From contig BFEA01000016.1 in assembly GCA_003427395.1 (NCBI GenBank), forward strand, positions 4,921,826 to 4,955,958: DNA of 34,133 bases, read 5' to 3'. The notes beneath the pieces were generated by a model, which did not search any database, was not told the origin of the DNA, and saw nothing but the letters and a program-made list of their open reading frames with translations. Positions 9,601 through 22,604 of this stretch are shown here, piece by piece. This stretch comes from Chara braunii (lineage: Eukaryota; Streptophyta; Charophyceae; Charales; Characeae). Numbering within the stretch: the stretch's first letter is position 1; every line of letters begins with the position of its first letter. The position numbers and the translations under genes were made by a program.

Positions 9601-12600
9601 ACATCACAAAAAAAAGAAAGAAAAAAGAAAACGTTCTCTATCTTTTGCGTTGCAGAGACGGTGTGCGGCTCTTTTCCAAAAAGGTCCATTTTCTTGCGGA
9701 TTCCATTCCGCGATGCGTGCCACGATACCCCAAACCCAAAATCCCTGTGACGGTGCCGGTGTCACCTGCGACCGTGGAAACAAGTCGCAGTTTGGGTGGG
9801 CACGTCGTAGTTTGGGTGTATCAGCCCTGTGGGGATTTTGTCAGAATCCAAAAGTAAAATAAGGAAGGAAAAAACAAAGAAACGAATCTCAAAGAAGGGA
9901 AAAAAAAAGGAACGTGAATTTGGCACTGAAATTAGGCGCTGATCCGACAATATGTGAAAAGAGAAAAAACAAGAAAGCCCCTTGGAAAAAGATGAACACG
10001 GGTAGTGCGGGGCGGAAAAGCAAACTGGGACCCCACACAGGTGGGTAGTGCGGGGCAGAAAAGCAAACTGGGACCCCACACAGATGGGTAGTGCGGGGCG
10101 GAAAAGCAAACTGGGACCCACACAGGTGGGTTCCGCAGGTCCCAAAGTACCATGCCGGATTTTTTTGGGCTTCGGAGATGGACGTTCCTGTGGTCCGCCA
10201 TATGGCCTGGTCGTACAGTTCTCTGCTCCACGGACGGACATTGAAAAGGGCGACTCATGTTTGAGGCAGCTTTCTCGGTAGGGGTAGGGGCTCGACATTT
10301 CCATTTTGTGTAGCGCCGTTGGGCCGTTCGTCACAGCCGACGTGCCGTGTACACATGAACGCGTACACATGAACCGAAAAGGTACCCCTAACAAAGCGCG
10401 ACGCCTGTGATTTCGGAAAGTGGTGGGATCCGCATTTCTCAATGAAATTGGCTAATGTACGCACTGTCGGATCGGATCAGAAGCTTAGGGCCCCGCTCCA
10501 CTACTCTCGACATGCACAAAAGACAAAACTCATAACGGTGTATCTTTCGATGTTCTAGCGGAAGACTCACTCTCGTTTTGCACATTTCGAGAGTAGTGGA
10601 GTGAGACCCTTAGTTAGATACATTTGTCTGTGTGCAAGTGTGAGAGTACGCCCTTAACGAGGGCTGTTCAGTAGATCACGGGATATGCCCTGCCTCGCTG
10701 GCAGGGGAATCTAAGAAAAATGGAAAAAAAACAAAAGCAGAAAAAAACGACATCCAGAATCTAACTGCAAGTGGGACCATGCTCCTGAAGTTAAACCGAA
10801 GGTAGTCAGTACTGAAGGGCTCGAACAAAGAAAAGCCTGTGTGGAGGGATTCCTGTGTCCCCTTTTTTTTTTTTTTTTTTTTTTTTGTCTCTTCTCATTA
10901 CCACAAGTGAAACTTGAGTGGTAATAAAATGAGCAGAGGTTTCTTGTATAAAAAAAAAAGAAGAATCATTCCCGCCGCACCATACATTCGACATCCTGAT
11001 AGTGATCCTGTGCAATCATTTTTTTTTTTTCCTGTGCAGTTCCCCCCCCCCCCGGTGCAATCGTTTCTGCTGTCCGTTCAGCTCACCGACGAACATCCAT
11101 CAGACAGGGCAGTCACTTCTGCTGGGGCCTCAGCCCACATGCACCGTGTAGTGCCTGAAAACTACACGGAGTGACAGCGGAGAGCGGGAAATGTACATCC
11201 GCAATATTGTCTGTGCCATGGTGCCACGCCATGTGTCAAGGTGGTCCCATCATTGTAAAAATCGTGCAGCAAGTGAGGGTGCGGTAGATCTTCGCAGGAG
11301 GCCGTATAGAGTGCTGCCTTTGATCTCCGCAGGCCAAAGAAAGGGCCGGCCCATGGAAAAACAAAAATCACCACACTCGGCCCAGAGGCATTTCCTGAGC
11401 AATGATTCGAACCGCAAGTAGGCGAGAATCAGACTGTAAGTCTCTGGAAAAAAAAAAACAAAAAAAAACATGAGCTTTTCTGCAACGGCGGATTTGAACT
11501 CTCGCCTTTGTGATCCCTCTTCGCTTTCGGCCTCCCTGCACTACTCTTCACATGCAGAGAAGACAAAACAAGGCAGTGTATCTGTTCATGTTCCAGCGGA
11601 AGAGTCAGTATCGTTTTGCACATTCGGAGACTGAGAGATCCCACACGCCTCACTACAGTTACTGAGGTTCATACTCGACATACCAGAGGTAGGGGAGAAA
11701 ATCAGTAGTGTTCTTCAGCCTCAGTACGAGGCGATCTTGTCTGCACTACGGAGACTGACAGATTCACGGATCTGCGGTCTGGACCCACCACCGCCCCCAT
11801 GTCCTATTTCGTGCCGTTTTCATAACTTTTCAGTCCATCGGACCAGACCCCGCCGTGTAGTTAGCCACCCTGCTTTTCAGAAGGTGGCTAACTACACGAC
11901 CAACTCACAAACGCTGCCTCCCCTCCTCGCACAAAACGAATGGGAAAATGACATGTATCAGTGGAAGAGGCGCACCATTTTTAAAACGCGCATCTTCGCC
12001 ATATGCCGTCCGATCTGTGGCCTCTGGATGGCTATGGCCTGTCACACCCTGCGCACAAACTACACTACACGCTGCATGTGGGCCGAGGCCCCTGGAAAAG
12101 GAGGACTCAGTGAGTGAGGGGATGTTGCTACGACTACCGTCTTTCCCCGAACATAACGCACCCTGATAATGAATGCACACAACCTATATTTCCGGTCAGG
12201 TGCAGCCAAAATGAGGACAATAGTTTGCCTTCCTCTGAACATAACGCACCTTGATAATGAATGTACACAACCTATGTTTTCTGGTCAGGTACAGCCAAAA
12301 TGAGGGTGCGTTGTTGTGTTTGGGGGGAAGACGGTAGGACGAACTACCCCAGCAAGCTGCTTGTTGTTTTGCAAGATGGATATTGCTCACCGAGGGGCTT
12401 CGCTCCACTAAGCAACACTCTCCATGCATTTGGACGCTTTTTGGTGCCGATACCTTCCAAATGTTGGACTCGTACAAATGCACGCGGTCCAGATAACGTC
12501 CAAATGCACGTACAGTGTTGTGTAGTGCAGCGAGGCCCAAGGACTTTTGGGTCTTTTTTCCTGTTTTTGATATTGCGGGTCTTTTTTCCTTTTCCTGATC

Positions 12601-15600
12601 CGATGCGGCGATTATCCCTGCAACGTCATGTAACTAATCGAAACAAAATAAATACGGAAGGGAGTCTGAGGGCATACTTGCACTATAGGACCTTTTTACT
12701 TATTTCTGGATGCAATTGCAGCCGTAACTATGGTCAGATAGATTCAGGAGAGTGGTAGTGTGAGTATGCCCCGAGTGTGTCGGATAAGCAAGCACAGACA
12801 GACAGACAGACTATTTAAGCAACACACACATTCAGAGCGTGCTCGCCCTAGCACTTTTGTAAATGTATCTGACCGCATTTACGGCCGGACTTGCGTGCAT
12901 GTGGCAGCAATTCCGTCCAGAAATAAGGAAAAGGTGCTAGTGTGAGTGTATGCCCTCATTCGCATTGCCCCCTGCTTTGGGCCCTTGGGTACTTGTTATG
13001 TCTGTGTGTCTGGCAAAGTGCAGGCTGATCCTGTATCAGGGGGAGAGGGAAGAGAGAAGGAGAAAGGGAAGGGGAGGGAGAAGAGAGTTTAGAGAGATGG
13101 CTTTACCCTTGCAGCCCTAGTCGCCTGCTCAAGGGGGGGACTGCTGCAACACGCATCCTCCTCCAGATCCTGGCTCTTCTTCAGGCTTCCCTTGCTGATC
13201 GGGAGGCTTTCTAGCAGCACCCAGTCACGCAGCAGGGGGATCCCTAGAAGAGCGAGGTGGGGAGCGGAGGCTGTCCCTAGCAGTCTCACATGCCCATTAT
13301 CTATATCTCAACATCTTCCCTTTACTAGTATGGTCCCGAATACTCTATTTCTTATTTCCGCCGGTGGGCGTTTGAAGAGCATCTAATTTCATGTACAGAA
13401 CCTTATTCATGTCTCTCTGTCTTGCCCCTCCCTCCTTACCAAAGCCTTCTATTTTATATATGCAACCTACTACTCTTATCTCTCTACCCTCGTCTCTCTG
13501 CTTTTTTCAAGAGACTAACAGGCCTTCTGGCTATTCTACCTTGTATTTACACCTTGTTTCCCTCCATGTTCATCCATTGTATTTACACCTAGTTTCCCTC
13601 CATGTTCATCCATATCCCCTTCTTACTGCCTTTCTTTCCCTTCTTCCTTTTATCTACTACGATTTCTTCATTTCCTATTCCAAAGTTCAAATATATTCAA
13701 CTTTAGCTTTTTTTTTTTTTTTTGGTCCCCCAGTTTTTTAAAGGATTTTGTCCCTCCCTGCTTCCCCCATTTTCCTATCCGGATATCTACCCCCCTTACC
13801 TACGGAACTGTTATGGTACACACAAGACTACTCGTCCTCCTATCCTTCCTTCGTAGCTATAGTACACCTCGGTTGTTATCCATGGAACGGTGATCTCCTG
13901 CTGGTCTCCTAGATGCTTTCGGATTCTGGTTCAGGACAGGGTCCATGGTGCAGCAAGACGGGGCCGAATCCCATCTGGTCCGTCTGAGGATCTCGCTTCA
14001 CCAGCTGTGGGTAGGGGATCCATCTTTCCCGGAAGCCTTCCTCCACCGGCCCCCCTGTGCGTCTACTCCGAGTAACGTCCGCCGGGAGGGCCATTCTAGT
14101 GTTCGCCAGGGCCCTTTCCTGATATACCTGCAGTGATGGGAATGCTCCCTGTCTGCATCGTTCATTCCACAGGGTCCACAAGGCCCACAAAACCGCTGCC
14201 CGTGGAATTTCTGTTGCTATTAGCCCCTCAATCTTCGATTTGTTGACTTTCATTAGAATCCCTAGGAGGATTACTGCATCATCTTCCTCTGAGAGGTCCA
14301 GCGGTGTCTTGTCTGTGACTTCTTGCACCCACCACTCCCAGAACGTCCGAAGTATTGGGCATCGTACAAAAAGGTGAGGAATAGTCTCAACTTGTCTGCA
14401 ACCTGCCACACATTGTTGGTCCTTGTGCCAGTTCTTTGTTGCTATCCATTGCGTTGTGGGGATGGCCAGATGGCAGTGTTGCACACCCCGACCGTCGGCG
14501 ACCCGTGACTGGTTGGCTGCCGCCCCGTTGACTGGTCGGCTGGTCGGCACCTACCGGTCGGGGGTCGTCGGCACCCCGCCAAAATTTTTTTTTTTTTTTT
14601 TGGGTCCAGAACCCCTAATAACCCCATGAACACCCCCATACCCCCCCGAAACACCCACAAACCGCCCCCCAACACCCTCATACCCCCCCCAATACCCCCT
14701 ATACCCCCTGCCTCTTATACACATCTAGATGTGTATAAGAGACAGTTCCAACTCAGATCTGAAAAAAAATTAGTGGATGGTTGTTTTCTGACTGGTTGGC
14801 AGACCGCCGACTGGTCGGCCCTACTGGTCGGCTGCAATATGGTCGGCGGTTGGCAGGGATGCAACCATGCCAGATGGTATATTTGCCGTAGCAGACCAGC
14901 CTGCTTCTGGTCAGGCAGGGAAGCCAGAATAGCACACTGTTCATTCCATCTCCTCTGCGTCCATCTGTTGAAGTACAAACCCGGGATCCAGCCCCTCTTT
15001 GCCCACCGATCCCTCAATCCCCTGCAGATGTATACTTGCTCCAGCAGCGAATTATAAATATTCTTTGTGGTCAGTTCTTGGAGCTTCTCCGTTTTCCTCT
15101 GCATCCCCTGAACTGCCCATTCCCTCTCTGCCGGGTCCCATATGAGATCCCGCTTTCTACTCGCCACCCGAAATGCCAGGTATTGTCCTTCTCCCTTATA
15201 TCTCCCTTCTCGTACTGCCACTGTTTCCACAGCGGTCCTTGATAACTTCTTCAGGGAGCGCCCCCCTTGCGTGCCCCCCTCTTGCAGGGGTTCACCTAAA
15301 CCTTCGTATCCCGATGTGACCTGCCACTCCGATGCCTCTAGCCGTCCTGCCAAGACCCGTTCCACCCTATACACCCTCTCCGGTCATGTGCTTCATCTAG
15401 TCCTTACCCATTTCCCAGGTGTTATTTCGTCTCTCCTTGGCATCTCGGTCCACCCAGGGGGGATGGCCTCCCGCAGCTCTGCCACCCTTCGCCGTCGCCT
15501 CATTCTCCCATGCAGCATTACCTCCATTTCATCATCGGGGCACCAGTCCTTCCGGTCATAAGTGCCCCACCTTATAGATACCCTGTTCCGCGCACTTCCA

Positions 15601-17956
15601 TCCGTAGGCGCCCCGCGGGTTCTGCTTTGTTAACGACTCCCCGGTTGCATCGCAGATGAATCTATTGCTAAAGACTGCATCTGCTGATTTCGGCCGGCGG
15701 CACCTCATCTGCGTCTTTTTCCACAAAGCCACTTTCGTGGTCCACACCGTGTCCCTGTGAATGTCCTATTGCTGCAGTGCTGATCAGGCACAGATCCAGC
15801 ACCTCCCTAGCCGCCTGGAGTGTGTATGCCAAATGGGTCCGAGTTATTTCTTGCCAAGTTCCTCCCACCGTGCCAAGAAGATACCATATCAGGTGCCGTA
15901 GCTGCAGGGCAATGATTTGCAGCCACGGGTAAGAAATCCCCAGTCCTCCAAACCGCCTTGGCTGGGTCAATTTGTTCTACGCGACTCTGCAAATGGAGTC
16001 TTCGGCAACAGCGCTGTTAGACCAGAGGTGCGCATGAATAGCCCTCTTGATATATCGAAAGGTCCTTTTGCCCGGCATATGCACAGCACCTGCATACCAC
16101 AGCGCTGCCAGTACTGAATTCTTGATCACCGAAACCTTTACCGAAAACTCCCATGCTCCCTCTCGCACTCCATGCTGTCAGTCTTGCCACCGATGTCGTT
16201 GCTCGAATCTTATCTGCTCAACCCCTCCATAGGCCGGCGTTAGGTTAGCCCCCAGGAAAACTGTTCTTTTTCCCTCCACCGCTGTCGGGTTGTCCCATCC
16301 CTCTGGCGGCTCAACCTCCGGTGGGAGGATGGCCTTAGATGTGAGCCAGTTCACCCTTGCTCCCAAATACTTACAGAACACAGCGAGATCTTCTTTGAGG
16401 ATTCCCAGTCGTTGCGGGGATTGCTGCTCCAGAGTCTTCCGCAAATGCTGTGGACTGCAATTCCATCCCCGGCCCTGCCTTCAGACTGTTCAGCCGGTCG
16501 CCCTTAGTATGTCATGCATTGACTCGATATAACTGACATATAAGGCTGGGGATAGCGGGCACCCCCGCCTAACCGATCTGGTGATTCTCAATTTGTCTGA
16601 TCGAACTCCGGTCACCTGCATCACTGTTGTGGCCCCCCCCCAGCAGACTCCTGACCCACCTGCAAAAGATTCCCCCTATTCCCCAGCGCACCATCCCCTG
16701 CAGTAAGAATTCCCAGCGAACCCGATCATAGGCCTTCTCCAGGTCTATAGACACAAAGGCCTGCCCTGTGCATTCATCTCCTTCCAAAATCTGCTCCGCC
16801 AATAGCACATTGGAGAGGATCTGGCGCCCAGCTACGAAGCCTGTCAGAGTGCAATTAATGATGTGTGGCACCACCTGCTTCAGCCGAGTGGCCAGCACCT
16901 TAGCGAGGATCTTGTATAGCGCGTTCAGGATAGATATCGGATGCCAGTTGCGCACGTCCTCTTTCACCGCCTTCTTATAAAGCAGGACTATCTATGCATC
17001 TGCGAAACCCTGCGGGAAGGAGCCATGCCTCAGTGCCTCGTTGTATGCTGTTGTCAGCAAGGTCACAAAAAAACAGTGGAAATCCTTATACATCTCCACT
17101 GGCATCCAGTCCAGTCCGCGCGCTTTGAGGCGGGGGACCTCTGCGATTGCTGTCTCCATCTTTTCTGCTCTGAGATCATCGTCCAATCCGCACGTACTTT
17201 CTAAGTCCAGAGGATTCTGGACATGCTTCCATACTTCTTGCTCCGGTGCACTGGCCATCTCCACCGGTGTCCAATCCTCTTCTTCCGTTAAATAGTTGCC
17301 AGTAGAAATCTGTAACATACTTCAAGATGCCTCGTGTGGTGCGCTGCTTTTCCTGATTCTCGTCGAATGGATGGTTCATTGCTATCATCAGAGGTGCCAC
17401 CTTACGCTTACCTATCGTAGCAAAGAATCTATGCGACATACGCTCCCTCACCAGGATCCACGACTCATTGGTACGCCTCCCTCATTTGACTGCTTCCTCC
17501 CTCTGCCATTCCCTCCAACTTCAAGCCACCTCCAGTCTCTCCACCCACCATTCATCTTCCATTTACTCCCCATCAGGGCCTTTATTAAACTCCTCTAGCC
17601 TGCTAGAGTACTCCTCCCGTCCTTTGGTGAGCCAGATAATTGCACCGCAAGTTCCGCAACTGTTTTACCAAGTTCCTTCGCAGGTCTTGGGTTGCCGCCA
17701 CCACATGATCCAACAGATTGTTCTGTAGGCATTCTTTCGCCCAGTCTTCGCAAAACTGGGCCACCATAGGTCGAAACCATACTTGCGGCGCACCAGTGTG
17801 CAGCACGGGGCGGGGCAGTGCGCATTGCGCCGTGCGCTGGAATTCCAGCGCGCACACTGTGCGCTGTACGCAGTGCGCAGTGCACAGTGCGCACGCTGTG
17901 GAAGCTGCGCCAGGTGCGCAAAAAAAAAGTAAAAAAAACACAACATTTATTTGTGC

Positions 17957-18050
<94 letters not shown>

Positions 18051-21000
18051 TCCCTTTTCGTCAATTTAGGGTCCCCTGCAGGTAGCTCAAATGACTCCAA
18101 CGATGCACTTAGACATTGTGGAGGCATTGAGTACCGCTGCTTCAGCAAGCAGGGTGGCCGCGTCACAATGAGAGAGTCGGGAGCAGACCACCAGTATATT
18201 CTGTGGCGGTGAGTTCAGGTCTGTAGCTCGGGAGTTATGGGTCAGCAATTCAGCTAGACCCTGTTTGTGTCTCCATGTGACTCTCAGGGCCTAGCTCCAC
18301 CACTCACTGGTACTCACCGAGTGTAATGAATCTTCTGCTAAAATATGGAACCATACACCGTCTATGGTATGTCTTTTGTGGATGTGGTGAGTAGTGGCCA
18401 GAGGCTCCTTGGGCCACTGTACGTATTCAGAAGAAGACAAAAAGGAAAAAACGAGAGAGCTACAGGCATCTTCACGGTCACTGTACGTATTCAGAAGAAG
18501 ACAAAAAGAAAAAACGAGAGAGCTACGGGCATCTTCATCCTAACCCATCACTGCCGACATGCAGACCTGAATGCCAAACTTCAGCAATATATTGGTGGTT
18601 GGCTGGACTTACCAAACATTTCGTGTGCCCTCTGCCATGCAGTGTGAACATGGCAGTACTGGGCAATTATACCCTTCTTGCAAATTTGTCCACCTCTGCG
18701 TGGGATTTGCAGAAGGAAAGGGGAAGTCCAGTTATCATACCTCACCCGAAAAGGAAAACCTAGAGGTTCAATGAGCCTTATTTTCATAATCAGCAATTTT
18801 GAAATTTGTGGCGGAGCAGCCTGCAGAATTCGGAATTCGGCAACGCTTGCTCAAAATTTTTTTTTTGGCCAAGTGGCGCGGACAATTTCCGAACTCGCGA
18901 GGCGAGTTGAACATTTTGCACGTGGTGCGGTGCGCTGCGCATGCACAAATTTGCGCACCGAGGTGCGCCACAACTATGGTCGAAACTCTGCACTTTTGAA
19001 CACGCTGGTATTGCTTTTGGTGGGTGGCCCATCTCTAGCCAACCCGTTGGGAAGCTCGCCAGTACTGCTGAATGGTCCGAAGTGGCCATAGGCTTGATCT
19101 GCACTCGTTCTAGTACTTCATTTAGGCCTGCCGAAGCCCATATCATGTCTATTCTACTCCTCCTGGTCACTGTGTTTCCCCAGAAGGTGTAGACGTTTTC
19201 TTGCTGAGACAATGTTCGATATGAGTCTGTGCAGCCCAGCCAGTTATTCCGTTAGCGAGAGTGAGCGAGTGGGCCTCCATCTGCCTTGGGTGGGCAGCAA
19301 GACTTGGATGGATCGGCGATGGAGTTGAGATCACCTGCTATAAGAAATTTTATCAACCTCCGGCACCAAGTCTGCAGGCTTTCCCACATCCTGCGTCGCG
19401 TTCCGGCTTCCGGTGGGCCATACACTGTCACCACTCCCCAAATTTCCTCCTCCCCTGCAGTATCACCCATGCCCACCTACCCCTTGAATCATAATACCAA
19501 AACTTATCAAAAATCATTGTGCATAGCTTTCATTTTGAATTGAATGTCATGCATGATATGTACCAATTACCCACCCGTTCGGGTGGGGTTTCAATCTTTC
19601 TTGTTTTATAGTACGTGTGATAAATTGAGAAGCGGCTTGTTTCATTTCATGCGTTGACAACATCTAAAAAAACAACAAACAAAATGAAATTGTATATAAT
19701 TGGCATTTTAGCCAAAATACTTGGAATAATAATACCACTTTTACTAGGAGTTGCTTTCCATAACGTCCCCCCTAAAAATGGTGGAATACCAGGATGCACA
19801 CCCCTCCTTTTGCACCCTGCACCGGTGCCCATATCTGGTGGCCTTTCCACTGTAATGCCAGTCCTTCCGTCTTGAGCTCATTCAGCCATATCCGTCTCCT
19901 GAAGACAGACAATATCAATCTGCTCTGCTGCCACCTGCTTCGCTAGTTCCCTTCGCTTGGGCAAGAGTGACCTTGCTCCTATTCCCCACAGGTTCCATGT
20001 CATTATGTTCAACCGATTGCATTTCCTACCCGGCCCCATACCCCTTCTCCTATAACCTCCTTTCTGTTTCTCCCAGCTCCCCTCACGGTCCCTCAACCTA
20101 TCTATCATTTTGAAACATCACCTCACCTAGGCTTCCCTGTTTTGATGTTTGGGGGGGGGGAGTCCTTCTCCATGCGACACCCTACAGGATAACATAGTTC
20201 GTGCTTTGCTCCCCCCTTTCCCATATCCCTATTCCATTCTGAAACTGCTCGTTTCCAACATGATCCTTCTGCGGAAGGCGCGCATTGACGCTGTTAAGAA
20301 TGGCCAAGGATGTCGTGTACACCACATGGTAATCTTGTGGGATTGCTGCCGGCCCAAAGGCTTCTTCAAATGGAATCCACTGCAGGCCTCCCCGAAGTCT
20401 CGGATTGCCCGGTCTTTTGGATACGAGTTCGACAAAGTACACGATCACTGCATATTCCTTCCCTTTGACCGTACTGTGCATGAATCTAGAAGCAGAAATA
20501 GGGGGCAGGGACCGCACTTCGAACTTTTGTCCCACCCAGTCCGTCACCTGCTTCAACACTTGCCACTCTTGTGGCAACTTGCTTGCACTAAAGGTCAGTA
20601 CTTCGGTTGCCCCCTCCATCAGTATCTTATCCCCGCCAGCCGTCCGCCAAAGGGTTATGGGGCACACATAACACCCTTCTGCCTGCAAAATACTCTTCAA
20701 ACCCATCCCTGCCCGCTCTTGCTTTGCTAATTCTACTAGCTGGGCCAGCGGCTCCTGCTGCTGCCCCTCCTCCCTTGCCTCCGCCCGATGTGTCTGTGTT
20801 CTGGTCCTACTCGCTTGCGTGGACTTGCTTTGCGAGGCTTCTTCCTCAGGCACCGGCCAATGTCGGTCCTGCTTCGAGTGCTGCCCTCCCTCACCTTCCT
20901 CCTCTCCCCCACCTTCTTCTGTCGATTCCTGGGTTGACTGCTCCCCCTGCACCTCCTCAGTCCCTGAGGTTTCCAAAGTTTCCAAAGTCTCTCCCCATGG

Positions 21001-22522
21001 CTCCCTGTATCTGCCGCCCCCGATACTGCCTCCCTTTCCGGAGTGCATATATTCACGCTTATTCCCTCCACCGGAAGGTCGTAACTCACTTCCCTGAGCA
21101 GAGCCTAGGCCGAGGGGGATGGCGTAACATCCCTACGCCGTTTCCCTCTCAACCAATACCGTGGTCCTTGTCCCCTTCCCCCAATCAGGGATCGCTCCCT
21201 TTCTCGTATATAAGCCGATTGCTCCTGCAGGCTCGACTTCGGTTGGTAAACATCTCCCTTCCATGTGGACCCAGCCTCTGTTGACGAAAACGTCGGGGCC
21301 GGGAAACACTCCGCCGATGACGAGCTTTTGGGGGGACCAGCAGATACCGTCTTCGTTCTACGCTTATATCCAGTCGACATCCCCTCTCTTTTATCTTCTT
21401 CTGCTGTTATGGGTATTTCATAGACCGGCCTACCCTGTACCTGGGGAGTTCCAGATTCGCAGGAGCTTCCCTGTCTTCCCTGCATACCTTCATCTGCCCC
21501 CTCCTTCTCCTCCGTCCCCCCTGCCTCTTGTACCTCTTGTCGCTCTTGTTGTTCCCTCCTCAGCCCGGTGCCTATTTCCCCCATCCTCTGTTCCTCCTCT
21601 CCTTTGTCTCCCTCATCTTGTCCTTCTCCCTCCTTTACCTTTCCCTGGTCCTGCCTTTGTCCCCCCCTTCCCATTGCACTTTCCCTTTTCACTTCCTCTT
21701 CCTTCGTTCCCCTCTCCCGCTTCCCAATCCCTACTTCACTCCTTTCCTCCTGATGATTCCTCCCTTGTACTTCCCCCGCCCCCTGTTCTATCTCGGCATT
21801 GCCTGTTTATACTGCACCCCAGGTCCTTGGCTTTGCCAACTTCTTCACCCTCTCTCCCTCCCTTTCAGACCCTCCTCTCATATACCGCCCCTGCCAACTG
21901 CTCTCCTGATCCTACTGCCCCTCTTTGAAGCCCTGCTTGCTAGTGTATTTCTGCCTGAGTCTTTTCTTTTTTTTTGTTTTCTTCTTTTCCTTGTGGTTGT
22001 TTCAGGAACGGGCTTACCTTCTGCTAACTGGCTTTGGAGCTCATGGGTATGGTAGCGAGAGTGAAGAACTTTTGGGTGGTGTCTTTGACGACGGAAATCT
22101 TCTCCATCTTGGCAGAGCGGAGAATGATGCCAGAGTGGAGGGAGATGGCGATGGGCCCGCTGCTGGCGAAGACGATGGTGGGACAGGGTCGCAGGGGAGA
22201 CCTGGGCAAGGCGCTCACTCTGAGGGGAATGCACAGGAACCATTGGATCAACGAACAAGAGAAAGCATGGAGATCGACGGTACAAGATACGACGATGATG
22301 AATCGCTTGCACGAGCTTTGCAAGAGGAGGAGGACAGGGAGATGACGGCAAGGCTGATGGCATTAGCATGCTCGCTGCCTGGTGAGACTGCTGTTTGTCT
22401 GGGCGTCAACAAGGTTGCGTCTTCTTTTTGTTTTGCATTGGACATCACTTTTTCTGTCCTCTCTGTCTCGGTTCTGTCCCAATCCCTGTTGCTCGGGTTA
22501 GCACTGTTGTTCACTTGGGTTT

Positions 22523-22604
<82 letters not shown>

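Larger units (their letters stand above)
11124..12092. mobile_element. Large inverted repeat, possible 970-bp foldback element
   Basis: The 29 bp at 11124-11152 (GGGGCCTCAGCCCACATGCA plus CCGTGTAGT) match the reverse complement of 12064-12092 with two differences. The interior contains family A copy 2 and the hairpin at 11855-11897. I recognise no coding sequence inside. Confidence 0.55.
17787..18969. mobile_element. 1.2 kb insertion inside the LINE, ends GGCGCACC / GGTGCGCC
   Basis: LINE protein similarity stops on both sides (VWFRPMVAQFCEDWAKECLQ at about 17770 and KVQSFDHS at about 18990), and the block between starts GGCGCACC and ends GGTGCGCC. Next to each end lies GC-rich palindromic DNA full of GTGCGCA motifs. 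The interior carries a (GA)n array, a family A foldback and a 64-bp tandem duplication. I found no convincing target duplication. Confidence 0.55.
13909..21692 (-). mobile_element. Degenerate non-LTR retrotransposon (LINE), antisense in intron 1
   Basis: Read along the minus strand the order is: acidic ORF1-like region (21692-20182), AP-type endonuclease (20108 to about 19010), reverse transcriptase (about 17740-16180), a connecting region (16168-14870), and a zf-RVT zinc-binding segment (14550-13909). This is the usual order for plant LINEs. Reading frames are broken by frameshifts and by at least three insertions: a mitochondrial fragment in the endonuclease, a 1.2 kb insert between endonuclease and reverse transcriptase, and a hAT MITE before the zf-RVT part. 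Active-site decay supports an old, dead copy. End coordinates are the limits of recognisable coding sequence. Confidence 0.85.

Noticed and set aside
8863-10480. Possible 1.6-kb element bounded by CTGATCCGACAGT and its inverse
   Set aside because: The right end has an extra GATCC, the match is only about 13 bp, and no target duplication is visible.
19571-19586. Hairpin as a bacterial-type terminator
   Set aside because: It lies in the putative mitochondrial fragment, without a clear T run, and there is no bacterial gene near it.
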